64,000 nt of DNA from Spisula solida (Eukaryota > Mollusca > Bivalvia > Venerida > Mactridae): positions 8,246,001 through 8,310,000 of the forward strand of contig OX365948.1 of NCBI GenBank assembly GCA_947247005.1, written 5' to 3'. The notes beneath the pieces are model-generated. The model saw nothing but the letters and a program-made list of their open reading frames with translations, was not told the origin of the DNA and searched no databases. This document shows, in pieces, positions 13,238 through 49,160 of the stretch. Position 1 is the stretch's first letter. Every line of letters starts with the position of its first letter. Made by a program: the position numbers and the translations under genes.

Positions 13238-14286
13238 CGAGAGGTGCCCCACTTATATTTGAACAGAGTTGAACATCCGATATTTTCACGCTGACACGCT
13301 AGAATCAAAATGTTTCTATACAGCCATGCATATTAATGTGTCGACTAAAATATACACTCGTTGTTGTTTTAAATTTGCAATTAAGTTAGATCCTCAATCA
13401 ACAATTACGTAGGGTAACTGTATTTAGTTTTTTAAGACCAAAAACTCCCATTAATGGTGTAAACATTGATCGAGTGTAATCAATGCTGATTTGTCTTTAA
13501 GATTTTATAGTCTATGAATGCATGAAAGTTAGACTTCGATATTTACTATTCTGGTGTAATATACTTGGAATTTGTATTCTTAAGGTATCTAACGCTGTGA
13601 TTGCGGTGGGGTATGAAGCTGAGTATTGACCAAACACCATGTTCTAGGCATTGTCCCCAGGAAAGAGATGTGGAAAACATTTTGACCAAAATCGATTTTA
13701 AACGTGAAGAGTATAGTACTGAGCGCTACTTTTTCCCTTGGTAGAATAAATATGAGTTCTATTTTATTAGTTTTAACAAACAACAGCACAAGTCATGCAA
13801 CCGGATGCGAACTCATGTCGCTTAACGAATGTAAACTTTTTGGTAGTCTCGTAGCGTTTCTCAAATAGCAATATGTTCTTTTACCGTAAATATCTCAATG
13901 ATAAAGTATGATCTCATCAGAGGTGACAACGTTATCGAAATCAGTTTTGTTTGAGCATATACAGGGGTAACAGACGAGTGTCTACCTTGTATTACTTGAG
14001 TGATAGTTCCGAAGGATACTCCTCCCTTCGTTTAAATATCCATTTTAGTTATTGGATTTAACCTACTTATCATACAACCGATGGGTACTATTATTGAAGC
14101 GATCGTCACTTTTTGGCATTTTATAATATTTTGTGTAATTTCACATATTAGAGCGACAGGACGTAAAACGACCTTCTATAGATAAACAACAATCGTTCGG
14201 GCGTAACTGTACTTTTAATAATGAAATAATCCAGGTAAAAGGGGTGTATTTGGAAAAGAAATATATTATTTGAAATTGTAGCTTAC

Positions 14287-14368
14287 TTCGTCCTCCATGG
14301 CGCAGTAGGCTAAGCTACTGCTTATGAAACTAAATAGATTTTTGCTTGGGTTCGAATCCCACCCATTT
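14287..14368 (+). pseudogene. tRNA-like module 1 inside the 2.1-kb element
   Basis: A box TGGCGCAGTAGG and B box GGTTCGAATCC at normal distance, with a good T stem (TGGG/CCCA). The acceptor stem does not pair, so it is a tRNA-derived relic or SINE head. Confidence 0.55.
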
Positions 14369-14845
14369 TGAATATTTTTTTTAATTTTGCTAAATAAAAC
14401 ATTCGCATGCATGTCTATTACGAGGGTTGATATATATATATTTCTAAAATATATATTTTTCCTTTGTACATTTTTTCTGTATTTTAATCCTTGAAAACAC
14501 TCCCACGTCAAGACTGTTGGTTGAACAGAGATATCGGTCGACGGTCACCCAAACTCTGATCCCTGTATTACAGAGTAAACGCATATTAATGTTGAAGTTT
14601 CTACAGAATATTCTTAGAGTGGTGATTCCAATTCTAATTTCAGCGAAACCAATGATGAAAATAGTTTGTAATTCAACCCGATTGTCATCTGAGCAATAAA
14701 TACAATATCCAGGGCAGGCTAAAATCGTAAAATAAACGAAACAAAGCAACTTTGTATTAACCTTCAACATAATTTTATTATTCAATTAGTAATAAAATAT
14801 ATGAAAAAACACTCATGTTTTATGATAATAAAATTCAAAAAGAGT

Positions 14846-14946
14846 TAAGCAGCGAACTCGAACCCACAGCCCATATAAAAAGAATGTTCTGAGTACAGAC
14901 TAGTTTAGAGTATAGATCATCTTAACCACTAGGCCACGCTGTCAAA
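14846..14946 (-). pseudogene. tRNA-Ser/Leu-like module 2 inside the 2.1-kb element
   Basis: On the - strand: AGCGTGGCCTAGTGGTTAAG, a degenerate anticodon and long-variable-arm region, then GTGGGTTCGAGTTCGCTGC. Partial acceptor pairing (AGCG/CGCT) and the class II layout point to a Ser-type tRNA origin. Length and mismatches argue against function. Confidence 0.55.
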
Positions 14947-15351
14947 TTGAAAGATAACGCGAATTTATAAGATATATTCATAATATATTAGAAAAATAAC
15001 GGTAAATATCGTTTCAACCTTAGCAAATGAACTCGCCCAAAGGTCATATTTCGAAGGTCGTTGTACATCTATAGTGACGACAACTACTGATAATCATCCC
15101 AGAAAAGATATAACCATGATCTAATAACACATTCTTGGCGCTTCTTAAGGATCATTTGACCTTCAAAAAGCCAAAAGCCATACCCTCTTCAAAATTGCTA
15201 ATTTCGGCTCGAATAATATTGCAAACAGTGAGTGTATATGATACCTGACACATTACTTTACGAGGTTCAAAAGAGTTATTTCATTAATATCGGGTATGCA
15301 TGAAAATATTGGATATTCAACGCTGTTTAAATATAAGTGGGGCACCTCTCG

Positions 15352-16194
15352 TACATGCTGTACTTTACCATTAAAGTCTAACTGTATCCAAGAGATGTAC
15401 AATAAACAACTAGCCGAAATATGTTTTCAACAAACTGAGGAGTGGGTACATTTCTAAATAACCTCTTGCTTTTGCAAATCATTAGTTTTATCAGAATTTA
15501 CCTGGATATCCAGTAGATCACAGTATACAGGCCTAGCACTTAATGTTGACAGTTTCAGTTAAGATAACTCTGTCATCAGCATTACACTTAAAGCCGCGGC
15601 GTACATATGAATGATCTTAAATATTTCCATCAACATTGAAATACTATTTTCCCCATAAGGCACTGCGATCATTATTTTTTTAATGTGCCTGGTAAATATA
15701 TAATAATGAACTGCCAAATCCAGCATAGTGTACATGAAAAAACGATGCTTTGGCATGCCTATCCAATGTTATTTATGTATTGCACATCAGTACCAGAAAA
15801 TACAACGAATCGGACAGGGTAGCCAGCACGCACTCAACCGAAGCAGCTGAGCACGAACTACATCAAAAGGTACACACACTAAGGAAACAATTCATACTTC
15901 AAGCATACGTCAGGATAGGATTCCATTCGAATTGTTCGAATCCCACCCACCGAGTAAGGGTTCACGCACACATTTTAAAAGCTAAAGCTGTAATGGATGG
16001 CTACTGTCCCAGGTATTTATAAAAGCAAAGTGACTCTGTCTGCTAGGTAACTAAGTATCTAAAATTATCAGAGTATGAAAATAAAAAGTTATCACATTGT
16101 TTTTTTTTATTTCATTTTTTGTTTTCGTTTTATTTTTACTTGCTCCTTTTTGTATTGTTAAACGGTGAGGCAATAAGAATGATTAACACTGCTA
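15352..16194. other. Non-coding stretch with a weak repeat shared with 17.2 kb
   Basis: 15815-15875 and 17185-17250 share phrases such as CACTCAAC.GAA.CAGC.GAGCACGAA, so both likely derive from one repeat. At 17185-17380 (+) a frame reading ALNRNSRARKAHIIANLRQH is open but unrecognised. Confidence 0.4.
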
Positions 16195-16680
16195 CTATAG
16201 CTAATAGCTAATTTTAGAGGCTCTGCTCATGATCTTATGGTGGAAAAGGGTAGACACTTGGGTATAATACCAGAGTACCGTACCTGTCCGTACTGCGAAG
16301 GATGCATTGAAGACGAACTACACTTTATGTTGACCTGTCCACTATACAGTCCCATCCGCCAAAGGTATCTACCACATGTACATATACAAGAGAACAATGC
16401 CTCGACAAATGTATATTATAGCCTAATGTCCGCCCAGAATGTTTACATTGTGCGTAATGTAGCAATGTTTATATTTTATGCTACTAAAGAAAGGAAGGAA
16501 TACCTTTCAATGTATAATTAACTGGACTATTATAATGCTTTGTAAACAAATGTATGCATGTATTATATCTACAATTTCACACTTTGTTCATTGTTAAATG
16601 TCATATGTATGTGCTATTTATTTCTTGTGTATAGGCCGGTGGCCTGTTTTGCGCAATAAACTTTGAAACTTGAAACTATA
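16195..16680 (+). pseudogene. 3' end of a second non-LTR retrotransposon (C-terminal zinc-knuckle-like tail)
   Basis: Open frame 16237-16521 contains CPYCEGCIEDELHFMLTCPL, a Cys/His cluster followed by a helix, typical of the C-terminus of invertebrate LINE polymerases. The sequence ends in AATAAA and a TTGAAAC microsatellite tail (16656-16678), typical of a LINE 3' terminus. The 5' part is missing. Confidence 0.8.
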
Positions 16681-17478
16681 GTTTTTTTTATATTTCGAAA
16701 TACATGAAGGAAAAACACTATTTCTAGACCGGCAGATAAACGGCAATTTTTAGGGTAACGTGCAATGTCTTCTATATTCGGCATGTTGACAAAGTAAATA
16801 AGTAGTTATACCTTTCAATGGATGCACATGAAACATGATGTCATAATCCGAACGTAAATCTATTAATGCTAGTTAGCCTAAGTGTCTTAATGATAATGAA
16901 CGAGTTATATATACCTCCAGCTAGTCTCGCTCTATATATACCGGTACGCATAATGGTATATATTTGAACATAATAACAGAGACTATAGATGTTTTCTATA
17001 TTTTTCGAAGTCTATAATCTCTGATAATAAGTTTAAAAAATAATGACAAATCTGACAGGAAAGGTAACAGCAGAACAAGAAAAGCAGAAAAATAACACAC
17101 AAAAAGAAAAAAATATCACAGACTACAAAAAAACATCAAAATTCCATATTACAAGTTACAAGTACAGAAGTTTAATAACAAATTAGACAGGAAAGGCAGC
17201 ACTCAACAGAAACAGCAGAGCACGAAAGGCACACATAATAGCTAATTTAAGACAACATATAATACACCTATGGAACACCATTAGTCGTAAGCTGCCCCAC
17301 CATTTACAGTTTCAAGAGGGAAGTGCACTCGGTGAACCTACACATGACAAGTATTGGACATTTTATCTGCACCATAAGTAGTATAACGTTTTCAAATTAC
17401 TTGTAAATATTGTATAGATAACTCTTTTACCGCTATGTACCCATACGAGCATATCAACCAAATGGTTTCATTACTATT

Positions 17479-17810
17479 AAGGAAAAATAGGAATAATAAT
17501 AAGAACAATAAGAAGAATGTTTAGAAGACAGAAGAAGAAGCAATAGAAATATCTTGAGGAGGAAGTAGAGGCATATGAAGGGGTAGAAGAAAAAGGGAAG
17601 TAAAAGGAGAAGTGGTAGAAGAAGAAGAGAAGAAGAAGTCGTACAAGTTGATGAAGAGCAAAGACCTAAAAATAACGTAATTTATGTCTTTGATGGAGAG
17701 GTAAGGAAGAAGATGGTGTAGAAGAAAAAGTGAAGAAAAAATTGTATAGGTAGAAGAAGAAGAAAGGATATAGGGAGTAGAATCTAGGAGAAGAGAGGAA
17801 GTAGAAATAC
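17479..17810 (+). repeat. Purine-rich (GAA/GAAG) tract
   Basis: About 330 bases biased to A and G on this strand, with many GAAGAAGAA runs and one interruption near 17640-17690. It lies about 700 bases upstream of the Src42A start codon. Confidence 0.8.
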
Positions 17811-18182
17811 AAATGAGTGCGTTATAGTTCCTATAACATAATACAGCATCAATATTGAAAAGGTTTATGTTATAAACCTTTTAAATATTGGTACTGAATT
17901 CTGTTCTTTATATTTATATAAAAAATATGAAAAATGATATTGCAGCATCACCATAACAAAATATTTCAAACATAAATTTATGTAAACGTTTTCAACAAAG
18001 GAGTCTTTGTGGTAGTTTTTAGTACTTTGTGTACAAACTTGACTTCTAGAAATAAACCAATGAAATAACTCGTTACATTTTTTGATGCACTTCCGGTTTA
18101 TAATGGAACATGAATAATTTAACAAAATGTAGGCGACGGCCTTTTCCTTTTTCTTGTAAATGTGTCCATCAATGAGTTGCAA

Positions 18183-18479
18183 TTCAAAGGTTCTTGTTAT
18201 TCAAAGGATTAAAGTTTCTTCTGCGGGACTACACAGAAATCGCTAAGTTTGCTTCAATCTAAACTGTCGTATGAACGATCGGCGAAAGTCGTTTGTTGAG
18301 TTTTTTTTCTTAACACAATGAACTTGATTGGCTGATTAGTCACTCAGTGTGGTGGAACTTGATTGATTTCTGAATTTAGAAAATGTTGAGTTTGTGAATT
18401 TACGTTTGTTATGTATATTGATTTAATTCTATATACTCGTTATTTATGTGTATGATAGTGTAAACATCAAACCATCAAA
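18183..18479 (+). promoter_or_regulatory. Upstream flank / probable 5' UTR of Src42A
   Basis: The roughly 300 bases before the start codon are AT-rich and repeat-poor, unlike the purine-rich tract further upstream. An inverted CCAAT (ATTGGCT) lies near 18330. No TATA box at a convincing spacing can be picked, and non-coding first exons further upstream cannot be excluded. Confidence 0.3.
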
Positions 18480-41103
<22,624 letters not shown>

Positions 41104-41753
41104 TAAATCATTGCCATTGGAAAACAGGATTTCAACATTGTGTAGAAAACATTATAAATCATTGTCACAAATGTCGCCATTATATGTGTGAATATTGAAC
41201 CTTTCAGCTACATTTTACTTCCATTAAATCTAAATTCATTGATGGGAGTCTTATAAAAAAATCATGTTGTGCTTCCGGTCTTAAAAATGACAACATTGTG
41301 CCACATAAAATGACAATTGATACTAAAATGTGGTGATGACAATTATGTATGTGGAATATTCAAAGAAAACTTTGTAATCGTGTTCTATTCTGTATAATAT
41401 TTATTTTTATGAGTATATACTAGGAGTCTATGTAAACCAATGTATCTGGATTCTCTCATGTGTTAGGCCATTGTTAAAAAGATGTTTGTTCACCAAAACT
41501 TACCCTAAAAAATAGAGGGATCCATGTGATAAATTTATTTAGGCTAAGATAAAAAAATATGTGGGTCAGGTAAACAAGCAAACCAAGATTTTCCAAGTCA
41601 ACAGAACCTTAATTTTTCTACAATTTCAAAACTTTGTTTTTGCTGCTAATAATTCCTTAAATTATTTTAGTTAACTTGAAACAGGAAGTAAGTGAATTTT
41701 AACCTGCACTGCATGACTGATCATCAAAGTTAAACCTCCTCTAAGAAATTCCC

Positions 41754-41759
41754 AATAAA
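41754..41759 (+). other. Candidate poly(A) signal AATAAA for Src42A
   Basis: This is the first strong AATAAA after the stop (about 650 bases downstream), followed by a second AATAAA-like run. Later candidates exist, so the true 3' end is undecided. Confidence 0.3.
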
Positions 41760-43876
41760 AATAAAAGAAATGTTTAGAAGTTTACGACGTACCAAAGCTT
41801 ACATGATTGCACATTGCTTACCTAAACCAGAGCGGGGATGGGTTACCGGTACTCGTACTCAACAATTACCGGTATGAGTACAAGTACTGATTTTCCAGTA
41901 ATCACTGGTACTCAGTTCTCAACTGAAATTTCACACATATTTTTTAATTCTTCTAAATAAAACTTTTTTTCTACTGGTCAACTTAAACTGTGTTAGAGGT
42001 ACGCTAAACAAATATTTTTTTAAGGATGACCTAACGGAGACCTATTCTCATTGCTTAAGCTTTTGCACATTTTTAACACTTTTTACAGATATGTTGTGAA
42101 CTATAATAGATTTACTATATGCGGGCGGTTTGCAATTATTTTTACCTGTCAAGGTTGTTGTGCAAAAACACTGTATGACAAGATATGTCGTACAATATGT
42201 TCTGTAGGTTTGTACCGTGTGTATTTTCAATGGAAAGTTGATCTGAACTGTTTTATAAATGTGTTCTGTAGTAGCAGCATTCTATAGATGTGTACTGTAG
42301 TAGCAGCCAAAACATCACGTCCATTCATTGAACAACCTCAGATTTATCCATTAAGAACTCAAGGGTGTTAATATTCCTGATTTATCAGGAATTCAGTTAT
42401 GGTCAATTAAATCTGATCTGATGGATTTTCTTTAATACCAACTGAGTTATATACAAAAACATTGAGGTTCAAGGCCTTTTGTTTGGCAAAAATGGTTAGT
42501 CACATATGATTTTCAGGTTTTTTAATTTGAAACCCCTAAGAACACTTTGGCTATTTAAGAAACAAAAATAAGCTGTGGGGATTATGCCTAGTGAGGGTTT
42601 TGTTCTACACTCAAATCTTAGGATGCTTAATAATAACTTTGTAAAAAACCCTTGGAATATTTTATATGCTGCAAGAATAAGAATAGGCAGTATTTTCCTA
42701 ATGGCTGATGGTTTCAAATTCGCCTGTTGTCTGACCAAATGTAACATTGGAACATTATTTCAGTATTTTTTACCGCTTTTATGGCTGTCATGAACTTTGC
42801 CTTGATTTTGTTCATAATTGTGAAAGACTCTAGAGGCATAATCTGAAATATGGTTCATAGAATTGTATGAGGTGTTTCGAAAGCTACTGTATGTGTTTGC
42901 ATTGATGAAACAGTTCAATTTGTATCTATTTTATAACCTTAGCTTTACGTTAAACTATCTCATTATTATATATACTGAAAGTATGATAACTATTCGAAAT
43001 AGTTCATTCTACATAAACTAACTGTTATTGAAAAAGAAATGTTATAAAATGGGCCTGGTATTTTTCAGCCCTTTGCCTGATTTCATGTTTTTTAATCCTG
43101 AATTTTTTTCTTTGTTAAGATTAAAAATATAATTTCAGCCTTTGAAACTGGTAATTTTGTTCAACTACCTACATGTATATCAATTTGTAAGTTACTTGAT
43201 GTTTTCGGTATTGGTTTTAGGGTTTTAAGCATAGATTTGCAATATTTTAAGATTGTGTTAAAAAATGTAGTTCATATAATTCCTATGCGAGACGAATAAT
43301 GCCAACATCAACAGATAACTTGCTATCAGATCTTTACTCATTCATCAAACATAGTGTATCATGGGATGAAAATAACTAACAGTTTATCTGTGTTTTTGAG
43401 AGATGATGCAGACAGGCTTTTTTCGCATTTATTTTTCGCTTTCGTCCCTTGAATTAAAAAAAAATTGTCCGTACAAGTATATACATACATTGTATAATGA
43501 TAGAATTAAGTGTCTGGACTTGACATTTTTCCTGTATGTTCATATTCTATGTTAAATATTTTTACATGGATGCCATTTTTCACCATTCAAACATTGTTGT
43601 CGCAATTTATATTTGTATATTAGCTTGTGTGTGAATTGATTGGTCATTTTTTCATAAATGTATGTGACAGATTTGGTACATATGTTGTGATATATATAAA
43701 TGTTAGTAATGTTGTTATTTGAGTAACCATTATTAACTCCCATTTATCCAACAGCTTAAAGGGAATCATGATTTAAAGCGTTTATCTGGCATATTTTGTC
43801 TGGTATTTATTGTTTTTTGGTGAATCTTTAGGATGGTCCATTTATAGTGTGCTTGAGAATGGTTGTAAACCAACAG

Positions 43877-44290
43877 TGTGGCTGTCGACCAATGAAAACA
43901 TACTTTATGTAATAGTGTGGCTGTCGACCAATGAAAACATACTTTATGTAACAGTGTGGCTGTTGACCAATGAAAACATACTTTATGTAACAGTGTGGCT
44001 GTCAACCAATGAAAACATACTTTATGTAACAGTGTGGCTGTTGACCAATGAAAACATACTTTATGTAACAGTGTGGCTGTTGACCAATGAAAACATACTT
44101 TATGTAACAGTGTGGCTGTTGACCAATGAAAACATACTTTATGTAACAGTGTGGCTGTTGACCAATGAAAACATACTTTATGTAACAGTGATGATCAGCC
44201 AATGAAAACATACTTAACATAACAGTGTGGCTGTCAGCCAATGAAAACATACTTTACATAACAGTGTGGATGTCGGCCAATGAAAACCTA
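43877..44290. repeat. 39-bp tandem array, about 10 copies, one CCAAT per unit
   Basis: The unit is GTGTGGCTGTTGACCAATGA plus AAACATACTTTATGTAACA. 39 is divisible by 3, so several frames stay open on both strands without coding. The last copies diverge (GATCAGCC, TTACATAAC). Confidence 0.93.
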
Positions 44291-44972
44291 CTTTACAAAG
44301 TTATGTTTCAATAGACACAATGCATGGTTACCTCAACTAATATTTACTCAATAAAGGATGTTCTCTTCATTCATTCATCTCAAATATAGCCATCTAGTAT
44401 TCAGTTTATTTGGATATCATGTCTTGAATTATTGCCAAAGATTTGGTTATTTTGTGTTGTATTTTGTGCGTGTATAGGGAAGACAACTCCACTTTGTTAC
44501 ATCAGGTATGAATATAGCTTGCCTTTCTGTATGATAAAGTGAGAACAAATCATCCTGCTCCTTGACCTTTATGCATAAACATATTAAAAATTTTATACGC
44601 GGAATATATCAATATCGATACCAATCATTTAGGTAAGTGTTTATAATAAACTTCATACCTATTCATAATACTCTCCACTGATAACAAGGGCAAAAAAAAT
44701 GATAGACCAGAAATCATTTGTTAAACTGATAGAAAGATTGAGGATGAGGTTGATTTGTTCATACTATACAAGTATTTTAAGTGGTCCTTGATTTTAGACT
44801 ATGTACATTTATGTATGTCTGGTAGAAGTATTTCTCTGCTCAATCACTCATTATTGCTGTTTGTGTTAGATCTCAATCTGATGGTATTTTCCTGGAATTA
44901 TTTGCAAGATATGTACTGAGTGTTATTGTCTGGTTGTACCTTGGTTCTGTCCTTCCTTGTTACTTGTCATCC

Positions 44973-45105
44973 CTCATTACTCGCCATACCTTATTACAGG
45001 TTAATCTAAATCAGCAGGCAATCCTCCTCTCTGGTTGTACCTCATTACTCGCCATACCTTATTACAGGTTAATCTAAATCAGCAGGCAATCCTCCACTCT
45101 GGTTG
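44973..45105. repeat. 66-bp direct duplication
   Basis: Two near-identical units begin CTCATTACTCGCCATACC and end CTCTGGTTGTAC; partial copies flank both sides. Confidence 0.85.
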
Positions 45106-46133
45106 TACCTCAATACTTGTCATACCTTGTTGATACATGCTTGTCCCTCTTTGATGCTCTATCCACTGGTTAAAGTATTTGATTAAAAATATTTGGGTAC
45201 CATTGTGGTTCACAACATTCACATGTCTGCTGAAATATTAATTCTGCCTGGTAAAAGATACATGGTTTGCTAAACAATGAAAATAATGTGAGCGGATTAC
45301 ATATATCGGAAGCTTTTGTAATTTGTTTCCATGGTGCGCTTCTTTCATATGTATATTTTAGTTGCTACATAAAAGTTAACCTTAGGGAGTGCATCTACTT
45401 AAATCATGCTACATCAAATTGTTCGTGTTTTGTTTCTATTGAATCTTTTTGCTACACTCGTTTGTTTGTTTACAATTTATACCTTGTAGAACATTTGTAC
45501 TGTAATGTTTGTGCGAAGGACTATGTTTTGGATATCTTTATAGATGTTGAAGCCAGTCTACATAGTGCTGTACATACTACTAGGCTTTGGCTTTCTGTGG
45601 TGTATAAATCATATTTCATGTACAAAGTTACACTATGTTGTGCTACTCTATGAACATATTGCATGTTTTTACCATGTTTCTCTTCGACAGGCTTTTCAAA
45701 TAGAATAACATGGGTTATCCAATTGGCATAATCGGCGGTAGATGTTGTTGGTATGCATGAATATTGTATTGTGTCACACATACTGGTTTATTTTTGGTAG
45801 ACAAAAATCATAAATCTTCAAGGTTTATCAATATGGGTGGTTGTGCACTTGGGAGTTTGTTTTTACTTGAATCAAGTGATGCAGAGTTACTACCCTTGTT
45901 TAAGACTGTTTTTGTGTGCACTTTCCATGTTTCTTGTACAGTTTTATTGATCTGTGTCTGTTTTTCTTTTGTTCGAAGCTTATTTATTGTCCACGAAGGA
46001 GTTGAAAATAAGTTAAAAATAACAAATGCATTTATAGTGTTCAAACTAGTCAACAAATAGTTTAGTTCTATTGTATATATCTGCTTATAAGATAAGATAA
46101 CTTGGATAAGTAAATAAAAGAGAAAAATGTGGG

Positions 46134-46300
46134 GCTCAAATCCTCGACCTCTGGTACACTGTAGCATGCCTCTGCATGAGTCTGTCAAACAATTCTGACA
46201 CAATTAATGTAAAAAGTGGAGGATGTAGGGCTGGAAACCACAACCCCTGGTATAGTAGTGTGTAGCTTTGTCAACTGAGATAGCCTAGTGCCTGTCATGA
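46134..46300 (-). repeat. Tandem pair of degenerate tRNA-Thr-like modules
   Basis: On the - strand both contain GCTACA...TACCAGRGGT then AGCCC.ACAT. The second also has TATCTCAGTTGACAAAG as an A-box-like segment. They match the 20.3-kb pair in layout but are more decayed. Confidence 0.45.
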
Positions 46301-47339
46301 GTCAAGTGTCCACATCCACACATCAATTAAATTATTTCTATTTTGCATAAACCCTCATTAAGCTTGTATATACATTATTTTCTATGTTAAAGTTGTGATT
46401 TATAGTTGCAAAATTGATTAGTTCTATTGATTAATAATATATATAACTCGGTAGGAAATGTCGTTACCAGTTTATTGAAGTGTGCATTGGTAAATCAAAT
46501 TAAGAATTCACTAGAAAATGGATTATACACATTTTTCATAGTTTCTTTTAATAAACTTATTTAATAATAACAACTTTTGTCACAGTACAGTTTATGAATG
46601 TAATACATTATTTGTAAGGTTGTTTACCTCTAAGAGGTTGTAGAATATGAAGGTTGAAAGAATGTGTGATGTATTCATCTATAGTTGATTGTGGTGGTCT
46701 TATAGTACCATATAATTATCACCAGGCTGTATTCAGATAATGTGTATGAAGACTTCATAAGGATTGCATTGGTTATGGTAGACAGTAAAACCTTAATAAT
46801 AAGTCCAAACAGTTAGTATTAAAATGTCAAAATCAGCGTAGTCTATATTTTGACATTCTGTAAAATGTTGGTATTAAAACCACACTTGGTGCATCAGAAA
46901 TTAGTCTTGGTTTGGCCTGAACATAGTGGTGGAGTATAACTGAAAATAGAATTAGAACTGTGTTCTTAATTCTATTGTGGTCTTTTTGGAAAGGTTCTCT
47001 TTTAATATATTTGATCTAATAAGCTATACTTTTTGACGAAGACCAGCTGTTGTGTCATACAAATGTTTGGGCTTTAAACAAGGAAATATTCTACCAATTT
47101 GCTATTAACACGGTCATTTTAAAGCATAATATGTGTGATGAAGTCATAATAGAAATAATGTGTAATTGTTAATAGGGTAATATTCTTGTTTGGATGTAGA
47201 AAATATCTTAGACCTATATAAAACACAGAGTATGTGACTCAAGGTATTTAAGATACAGTGATACTGCTGCCTTCTTACAAAGTATGGAATCTAGTGCTGC
47301 CTTCTCTTCACATTATGGAATCTAGCGCTATGCTTATAG

Positions 47340-47531
47340 CAGGGGTTTCACTAGCTTCTGAATCAGAAGGGTCATTTTGATACTTTTGACTTAATTTTAC
47401 CAGTTATAAGCAAACTAACCATGCTTTTAAGATAAAATGACCCTTGAAACCAAAATCTGGAGGGTGAAAATGTGTCTTTTTGGAAATTTCAAGGTTCAAA
47501 ACCCCTATACCCGAGTCAAATGGAAGCCTTG
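47340..47531. mobile_element. 192-bp hairpin-type element, copy 3
   Basis: It starts CAGGGGTTTCACTAGCTTCT and ends CAAATGGAAGCCTTG, in the same orientation as copy 1; the inner GGGTCATTTT/AAAATGACCC arms are conserved. Confidence 0.8.
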
Positions 47532-48401
47532 GCTAGTAGATGTTTGCAAGATTGTTTTACTGGCTTTAGAAGGCATAAGCAAAAAGAGAGAGAAATGGTA
47601 TCAAAGGAAGTAAACTCTCTGTGTATTTTTTTGTGTATTTTTTTGCATCAATTTGCGATTTTTTTGTTGAAAGTGAGAGTTTTGCATGTCACAAATATAC
47701 AAGTTTAGAATAGATTTCAATATACTTGGGTGCCAATGTTGTAATCTTATAACACATACATGTATTATGCTTTTGTGTAATCTGAATATAAAACAGTCTG
47801 GAAATTATAAACTGTTTGATATATACACTACAGTGTAACCTGATTATAAAACATTTGTTGATTTTATAACTTGTTTTTTTATATGGCTGTAGTGTTCTAT
47901 ATTCTGTAGTCCAGTCATAATACTCTGGTCAGTAAGAGGCAACATTACCATATAACTTTTTATGAACGTCAATTTTTATGATTGTCAATATTTTACCAAT
48001 CTGAAGGCTGTTAAGCCTAATTATACTGTGGGTATAATATGCTAATCGTTCATTGTTTAATTTTGTAACCTATTGAAGGTTGTTTGTCAAAAGTTTTCCA
48101 GTGAATTCATTAAATTATGCGACCATGAGCTGTAATTAAGTTGCCTTACCGCTAGAATATCATCCTATTGATGGTCAACTGAATACTGAAATGATATCTT
48201 GGGATGGTATTCAATATTGATCTTAGTTTAGAATAAGGATAGCTAATCATATGGCCTGTTACTGACGAAGAGTTTTATTATATGGTGTGATCTGATTGGT
48301 TGTCCTTATCCTTAAGTCAAGTAAGATCAATATTGATTACCACCCCTGATGTTATCTTAATCGTTTGACCTACTAATTGAACTCAATATCCAGGTACTTG
48401 A

Positions 48402-48492
48402 CCTTGTGGTGTCTACCACTCCCTGTGGTGTCTACCACTCCCTGTGGTGTCTACCACTCCCTGTGGTGTCTACCACTCCCTGTGGTGTGTAA
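48402..48492. repeat. 19-bp tandem array, about 5 copies
   Basis: The unit is TGTGGTGTCTACCACTCCC; the last copy diverges. Confidence 0.9.
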
Positions 48493-49051
48493 CCCTCCCT
48501 GTAAGTTTTGTCAGTTTGGATACATGTGGTTGTCTTATTGCTGTTTATTCCTTGCTTGTGTTTATCATTTCTTATTTATCTCGTTGTTAATGACAACTGT
48601 TTATTATATAATTGATCTTACATCATATGTATTTTGTTTATTTTACATTTTACTGATATGCGTCGCACATTTTTCATATTTTCATTGATACATTGTCTAT
48701 GTAATGTTGTCTGTACCATTCAAAGTTTGTATATTGTACTTGAGTAGTAATCTTTATTATGAAACAACTTTTAGATAACTTGAGTATAAACTGATCTAAG
48801 TTACTCTTCAGTGTTTATTACTTATTTGTTACACGGCTATCTCTACCTGACTTGACCAGACCAAACTAAATCAGACACAGACTCTAACCTACCAAATGAC
48901 CAATCAGCCATCACTATAATTGTTTTTTCGGGCCCCAGAAGGATGACCTGATTTATTCTCCCCGTGTATTGGTTTAATGATGGTGGTTATAGTTGTACCA
49001 GATATTCAAATTGATCCTTGTTTCATACTAACTGCACACAATCATGTGATT

Positions 49052-49140
49052 AAGCTACATGATCTATAAATAGTTCTATATGATGTATAAATAGTTCTAT
49101 ATGATGTATAAATAGTTCTATATGATCTATAAATAGTTCT
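49052..49140. repeat. 21-bp tandem array, about 4 copies
   Basis: The unit is ATGATGTATAAATAGTTCTAT, with first and last copies reading ATGATC. Confidence 0.9.
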
Positions 49141-49160
49141 TGCATAAAGTTAATTACCAT

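Larger units (their letters stand above)
13238..15351. mobile_element. 2.1-kb DNA-transposon-like element with 51-bp terminal inverted repeats and TA flanks
   Basis: The left end 13238-13288 and the complement of 15301-15351 match at 47 of 51 bases, starting CGAGAGGTGCCCCACTTATA. Both ends abut TA (13236-13237; 15352-15353), as expected for a TA-targeting superfamily. No transposase frame is visible, so it is non-autonomous or badly decayed. It carries two tRNA-like modules. Confidence 0.8.

Noticed and set aside
14287..14368. Functional tRNA gene
   Set aside because: A and B boxes are good but the acceptor stem does not pair; it lies inside a transposon-like element.
43810..44250. Repetitive 130- and 80-codon frames over the 39-bp array as proteins
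   Set aside because: Both strands are open because the unit is divisible by three; composition is dictated by the repeat.
45808..46203. 131-codon - strand frame as a gene
   Set aside because: It begins in a tRNA-like repeat, matches no family and lacks splice or start support.
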